The notes below the pieces were generated by a model. That model saw only the letters and a program-made list of their open reading frames with translations. It was not told the origin of the DNA and made no database searches. This document shows, one piece after another, positions 21,613 to 23,812 of a DNA stretch of 23,812 nucleotides (positions within the stretch are counted from its first letter, which is position 1; each line of letters opens with the position of its first letter). The translations under genes were made by a program, and so were the position numbers. Location: positions 1 to 23,812 of IMG/VR virus record IMGVR_UViG_3300020404_001624; one strand, written 5' to 3'. This DNA comes from a virus.

Positions 21613-22370
21613 TAAAGTCCAACTTCAAGTTTTGCAATAATATACTCTTTGACAAGTCCAGAACGAACTATATCATCAATACCAAACTCTATTATATCAA
21701 AAGATGGCATTTTACGCAATATGTTAAGAAAATCGTGTATGCCATTCCTGTCATTTGTTTTGACTAAATCTGTTTGACTTGCATCTCCACAAAAAACAAT
21801 TCTACTGTTCTCACCTACACGAGTTATGATTGAATCTAATTCGTGAAAATTAAGATTTTGAAATTCATCAACAATTACGATAGCATTATCTAAAGTAGTG
21901 CCTCGAATAAAAGATGTACTCCAAAATTTAATAGTATCTTGTGCTTTTAGATTACCATATAACATTTCAAAATCTGCGTCTGATGGCATTTGAAACATAT
22001 ACTTTACCATATTTTTATATGGTATCTGGTAAATATCAGCTTTATCTTCGTGATCACCAGGTAAAAAACCAATCTCACGAGTTGAAACTAATGAACGAAC
22101 AAGATAGATTTTTTCGTACGGAGTGGTCTCATCTAAAACATCTGTAATAGCATTATATAAAGTGATAAAAGTTTTACCTGTACCTGCTGTACCATATGTC
22201 ACAATATGTTTATGTTGTGAATATGATTCAAAGAATTTTTTTTGATTCTCTGTAATAGGTTCAATATCAAGAAGGTATGTTGTACTAATCGGTTTTTTCC
22301 TCTTCATTTGTTTAGTGGTTAAACCGATACCAATGGGATTATCCCCATTAGTCTTCTTTTTTCTTGGCAT
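21612..22370 (-). CDS. phoH: PhoH-like P-loop ATPase (252 aa)
   Basis: Walker A is G60TAGTGKT67, Walker B is IVIVDEFQN (164-172, with the PhoH-typical DE-x-QN), and a later GDASQTDL (195-202) is the sensor loop. Other PhoH features are VTYGTAGTGKTFITLYNA, IYLVRSLVSTREIGFLPGD and FIRGTTLDNA. Marine T4-like phages very often carry phoH. Its function is unclear; links to phosphate stress or RNA metabolism have been proposed. The N-terminus (MPRKKKTNGD) is basic and probably unstructured. It follows the 82-aa gene by 4 nt and precedes the nuclease gene with a TAATG overlap. Confidence 0.93.
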   Translation of the reverse strand: MPRKKKTNGDNPIGIGLTTKQMKRKKPISTTYLLDIEPITENQKKFFESYSQHKHIVTYGTAGTGKTFITLYNAITDVLDETTPYEKIYLVRSLVSTREIGFLPGDHEDKADIYQIPYKNMVKYMFQMPSDADFEMLYGNLKAQDTIKFWSTSFIRGTTLDNAIVIVDEFQNLNFHELDSIITRVGENSRIVFCGDASQTDLVKTNDRNGIHDFLNILRKMPSFDIIEFGIDDIVRSGLVKEYIIAKLEVGL

Positions 22371-22374
22371 TTGT

Positions 22375-22623
22375 CTAAAGCGTTTTTACTCTCGAACCTG
22401 GTGATTTTTGTGCCTTTCTAAGCACATCATTCCAACCTGGTTTAGTCTTTCTCAACTTATCTTTCCACTCACCTACTTCACCAACACCTGGCATTGTAGA
22501 GGGATCGGAATAATCCCTTGACCAATCAGGGTTGTCTATTGTCCACTGATCCCATTTTGTGACACTCATCACAACTTCTTTTTGTTCACCAGTTTTCGTA
22601 TTAATTACAGGATAAGTTGCCAT
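22375..22623 (-). CDS. Conserved-type hypothetical protein (82 aa)
   Basis: MATYPVINTKTGEQKEVVMS followed by VTKWDQWTIDNPDWSRDYSD resembles the N-terminal beta-hairpin layout of FmdB-like zinc-ribbon proteins found in T4-like phages, but there are no cysteines, so no zinc site. The C-terminal half has GVGEVGEWKDKL and KPGWNDVLRKAQKSPGSRV. It is Trp-rich for its size. A late octamer precedes it and phoH follows after 4 nt, so it may lead a late phoH transcript. Function unknown. Confidence 0.8.
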   Translation of the reverse strand: MATYPVINTKTGEQKEVVMSVTKWDQWTIDNPDWSRDYSDPSTMPGVGEVGEWKDKLRKTKPGWNDVLRKAQKSPGSRVKTL

Positions 22624-22644
22624 AAATTATAAAGTTATGTGTAT

Positions 22645-22652
22645 TATTTAGA
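22645..22652 (-). promoter_or_regulatory. Late promoter (TCTAAATA) for the 82-aa gene and phoH
   Basis: The minus-strand octamer TCTAAATA is identical to both sites in the gp54/gp4 gap. It overlaps the thyX stop codon and ends 21 nt before the ATG at 22623. Confidence 0.6.
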
Positions 22653-23283
22653 CCCATTCCAGAGCCTCAGATACAGTTGGAAACTGTTCGGTAAATATGG
22701 ATTTACAAGCATTTGCAATCTCCATATGTTCTTTTTGCGTTCCGTGACCAGAACGTAAATCAATATAATGCACCCAAGAACGAACACTACCAGACATATA
22801 GATACGAGTTGGAGTTGCTAAAGGAAGAACAAATCTTGCACATTCCTTTGCGATACCCTCTCTCAGTAATTCATTATACAAATCAAGACCTTCGTTAAAA
22901 TAATTCTGAATTCTACCAAGTAACATTTTTGATTGTTTCTCTGGTATATCATCAATACTATTTTGACGATTTTTGGTATCTTGTCTTCTTAATTCTGGTA
23001 ATGGTATATTAGTTTCTAGTAAATTTGTATCTGCATATCTTTGACTAAATTCTTGAAATGTAAAGGAACGATGCCTTAAAATTTGTGCAGCTAATCCTCT
23101 TGTAGTATTAATTTCAAGAGTCATAAATGCTTGTTCAAAAATTGACCAATGTTGATGCTTAATACAATATCTTAATAATCCCGCATAATTATCATTATTT
23201 TGATTGTTAGGATTACTTACACGAGCACAATATGCCATTAATTTTTCGGCATCTGGAGAGACACTAATAAGTGATACGTTCAT
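22648..23283 (-). CDS. thyX: ThyX flavin-dependent thymidylate synthase (211 aa)
   Basis: The ThyX signature RHRx7S is at residues 70-80 (RHRSFTFQEFSQR), followed by YAD. C-terminal residues ECARFVLPLATPTR (147-160) and LRSGHGTQKEHMEIA (176-190) match the substrate-binding Arg and the Q-x-E motif of the family. It makes dTMP from dUMP using FAD, NADPH and methylene-tetrahydrofolate, supporting phage DNA synthesis. Length is slightly shorter than many cellular ThyX proteins. Its ATG overlaps the upstream stop codon by 4 nt (ATGA), and a late octamer for the next gene lies over its own stop. Confidence 0.95.
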   Translation of the reverse strand: MNVSLISVSPDAEKLMAYCARVSNPNNQNNDNYAGLLRYCIKHQHWSIFEQAFMTLEINTTRGLAAQILRHRSFTFQEFSQRYADTNLLETNIPLPELRRQDTKNRQNSIDDIPEKQSKMLLGRIQNYFNEGLDLYNELLREGIAKECARFVLPLATPTRIYMSGSVRSWVHYIDLRSGHGTQKEHMEIANACKSIFTEQFPTVSEALEWV

Positions 23284-23450
23284 TTAAATCCTTTTGATGT
23301 TTTTTCTTCAATAAGTGCTAATTCATTTTTAGCAACTTTTAATTGTTCTTTGATTAGTTTGTATTGTTCATCATCAAAAAGTTCTCTTTTTCTCAAGAGT
23401 CTTTCTAATAACTTTACTAATCTTTTTGCTCTACTAGTCTGGGTAGCCAT
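23280..23450 (-). CDS. Small helical protein (56 aa) upstream of thyX
   Basis: I start it at 23450 (MATQTSRAKRLVKLLERLLR); a frame extending to 23480 adds only MIMMSYTMTM and lies inside the upstream gene. The peptide is nearly all helix with heptad-like Leu/Lys spacing (LVKLLERLLRKRELF, LIKEQLKVAKNELALIEE) and ends TSKGFK, so a short coiled coil is likely. Function unknown. It overlaps the upstream gene by 17 nt and thyX by 4 nt. Confidence 0.75.
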   Translation of the reverse strand: MATQTSRAKRLVKLLERLLRKRELFDDEQYKLIKEQLKVAKNELALIEEKTSKGFK

Positions 23451-23601
23451 CATCGTCATCGTGTAACTCATCATAATCACTTACCTCTTTAAAGGCATGT
23501 GAATTTTTGTACAAGTCAACATCTGAATAAATTTCTGCTTTTATAGCGTCTACTGATAATTCTAGTTGACGAACTAATAGTTTAAGTTTTTCTTTGTCCA
23601 T
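23434..23601 (-). CDS. Very small acidic protein (55 aa), first gene of the thyX cluster
   Basis: MDKEKLKLLVRQLELSVDAI is a helix, then KAEIYSDVDLYKNSHAFKEV, and the end is acidic (SDYDELHDDDDGYPD). It is open from ATG 23601 to TAG 23434, directly after a sigma70-type promoter (23621-23649). The neighbouring 56-aa protein is basic and helical, so the two could interact, which is speculation. Family not recognised. Confidence 0.7.
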   Translation of the reverse strand: MDKEKLKLLVRQLELSVDAIKAEIYSDVDLYKNSHAFKEVSDYDELHDDDDGYPD

Positions 23602-23620
23602 AAAACTATTCTTTCATCTA

Positions 23621-23649
23621 ATTATAACATAAAAAAAGAGGGGTCGCAA
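23621..23649 (-). promoter_or_regulatory. Sigma70-type promoter for the thyX cluster, nested in a terminator
   Basis: On the minus strand: TTGCGA (23649-23644), exactly 17 bp, TATAAT (23626-23621) with extended TG (TGTTATAAT). The -35 box lies in the loop and edge of the terminator hairpin at 23631-23657. Confidence 0.65.
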
Positions 23650-23657
23650 CCCCTCTT
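23631..23657 (-). terminator. Intrinsic terminator after the DUF4278-like gene
   Basis: AAGAGGGGT (23636-23644) pairs with ACCCCTCTT (23649-23657) around a CGCA loop; on the minus strand the stem is followed by U residues from the A-tract at 23631-23637. It begins 6 nt after the upstream stop codon. Confidence 0.9.
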
Positions 23658-23663
23658 GTTTTG

Positions 23664-23807
23664 TTAGCTACAAGGTGATGCCTTGCTTTTAACTTTTAGA
23701 CCACGATACATTAAATCGTGTCTTTCACGCTTTGTTGCTTCCGCAACAACTTTTGCGTTGTACTCTTCAGTGTCATACTCGACACCACGGTAAGTAACTG
23801 TTGCCAT
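23664..23807 (-). CDS. DUF4278-like small protein (47 aa)
   Basis: MATVTYRGVEYDTEEYNAKV then VAEATKRERHDLMYRGLKVK carries the TYRG[VS].Y core and a later YRG of the DUF4278 family, which is found in cyanobacteria and cyanophages. The function of the family is not known. It is complete in the window and is followed closely by a strong terminator; its promoter is off the right edge. Confidence 0.8.
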   Translation of the reverse strand: MATVTYRGVEYDTEEYNAKVVAEATKRERHDLMYRGLKVKSKASPCS

Positions 23808-23812
23808 TTGCT

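Noticed and set aside
22626-22631. TATAAT before the 82-aa gene
   Set aside because: It ends 3 nt before the ATG, too close to serve as a -10 box for this gene.

Overview
The window is a stretch of a low-GC (by eye roughly one third G+C), T4-like marine myovirus genome. It is most likely a cyanophage of the Prochlorococcus/Synechococcus type (Kyanoviridae-like). The reasons are a recognisable T4 core (gp4, gp5-, gp26-, gp27-, gp32-, gp33-, gp48-, gp53-, gp54- and gp59-like proteins), the marine-phage accessory genes phoH and thyX, and two small proteins of cyanobacterial type (DUF1825-like and DUF4278-like). A T4-like pelagiphage would share part of this set, so the host call is an inference. 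There is no sign of tRNAs, CRISPR arrays, insertion sequences or an integrase.

Layout. Positions 1-15818 are leftward virion genes. From the right they are: gp54-like tube initiator, gp26-like protein, a 59-aa frame reached by a probable -1 frameshift, two large hydrophobic tape-measure/hub candidates, gp27-like hub, gp5-like hub/spike without a visible lysozyme, a separate beta-helix protein, two small proteins, a 1919-aa fibre-like protein ending in an S74 autocleaving chaperone, and the start of another fibre-like gene cut by the window edge. Positions 15849-18538 are rightward and hold gp4, a 115-aa unknown, gp48 and gp53. Positions 18568-23807 are again leftward and hold DNA replication, recombination, nucleotide and transcription genes: gp32, DUF1825-like, gp59, a 68-aa unknown, gp33, a RecB/Cas4-like nuclease, PhoH, an 82-aa unknown, ThyX and three very small proteins.

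Regulation. Two promoter types are visible. T4-type late -10 octamers (TATAAATA or TCTAAATA) sit 21-25 nt before gp26, gp54, gp4, the DUF1825 gene and the 82-aa gene. Host-type sigma70 promoters (TTGACT or TTGCGA, 16-17 bp, TATAAT with an upstream TG) sit before gp32, before a 65-aa gene buried among the tail genes, and before the small-gene/thyX cluster. Strong intrinsic terminators follow gp32 and the DUF4278-like gene. Many genes overlap by 1-4 nt (TAATG or ATGA), which suggests translational coupling.

The most striking observation is at the end of the gp26-like gene. A slippery heptamer T TTT TTC lies in the correct frame, followed after 5 nt by a 10-bp hairpin, and the -1 frame runs into a 59-codon chaperone-like tail. 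This lies between the tube-type gene and the tape-measure candidate, the arrangement of the G/GT tail-assembly chaperones of other long-tailed phages.
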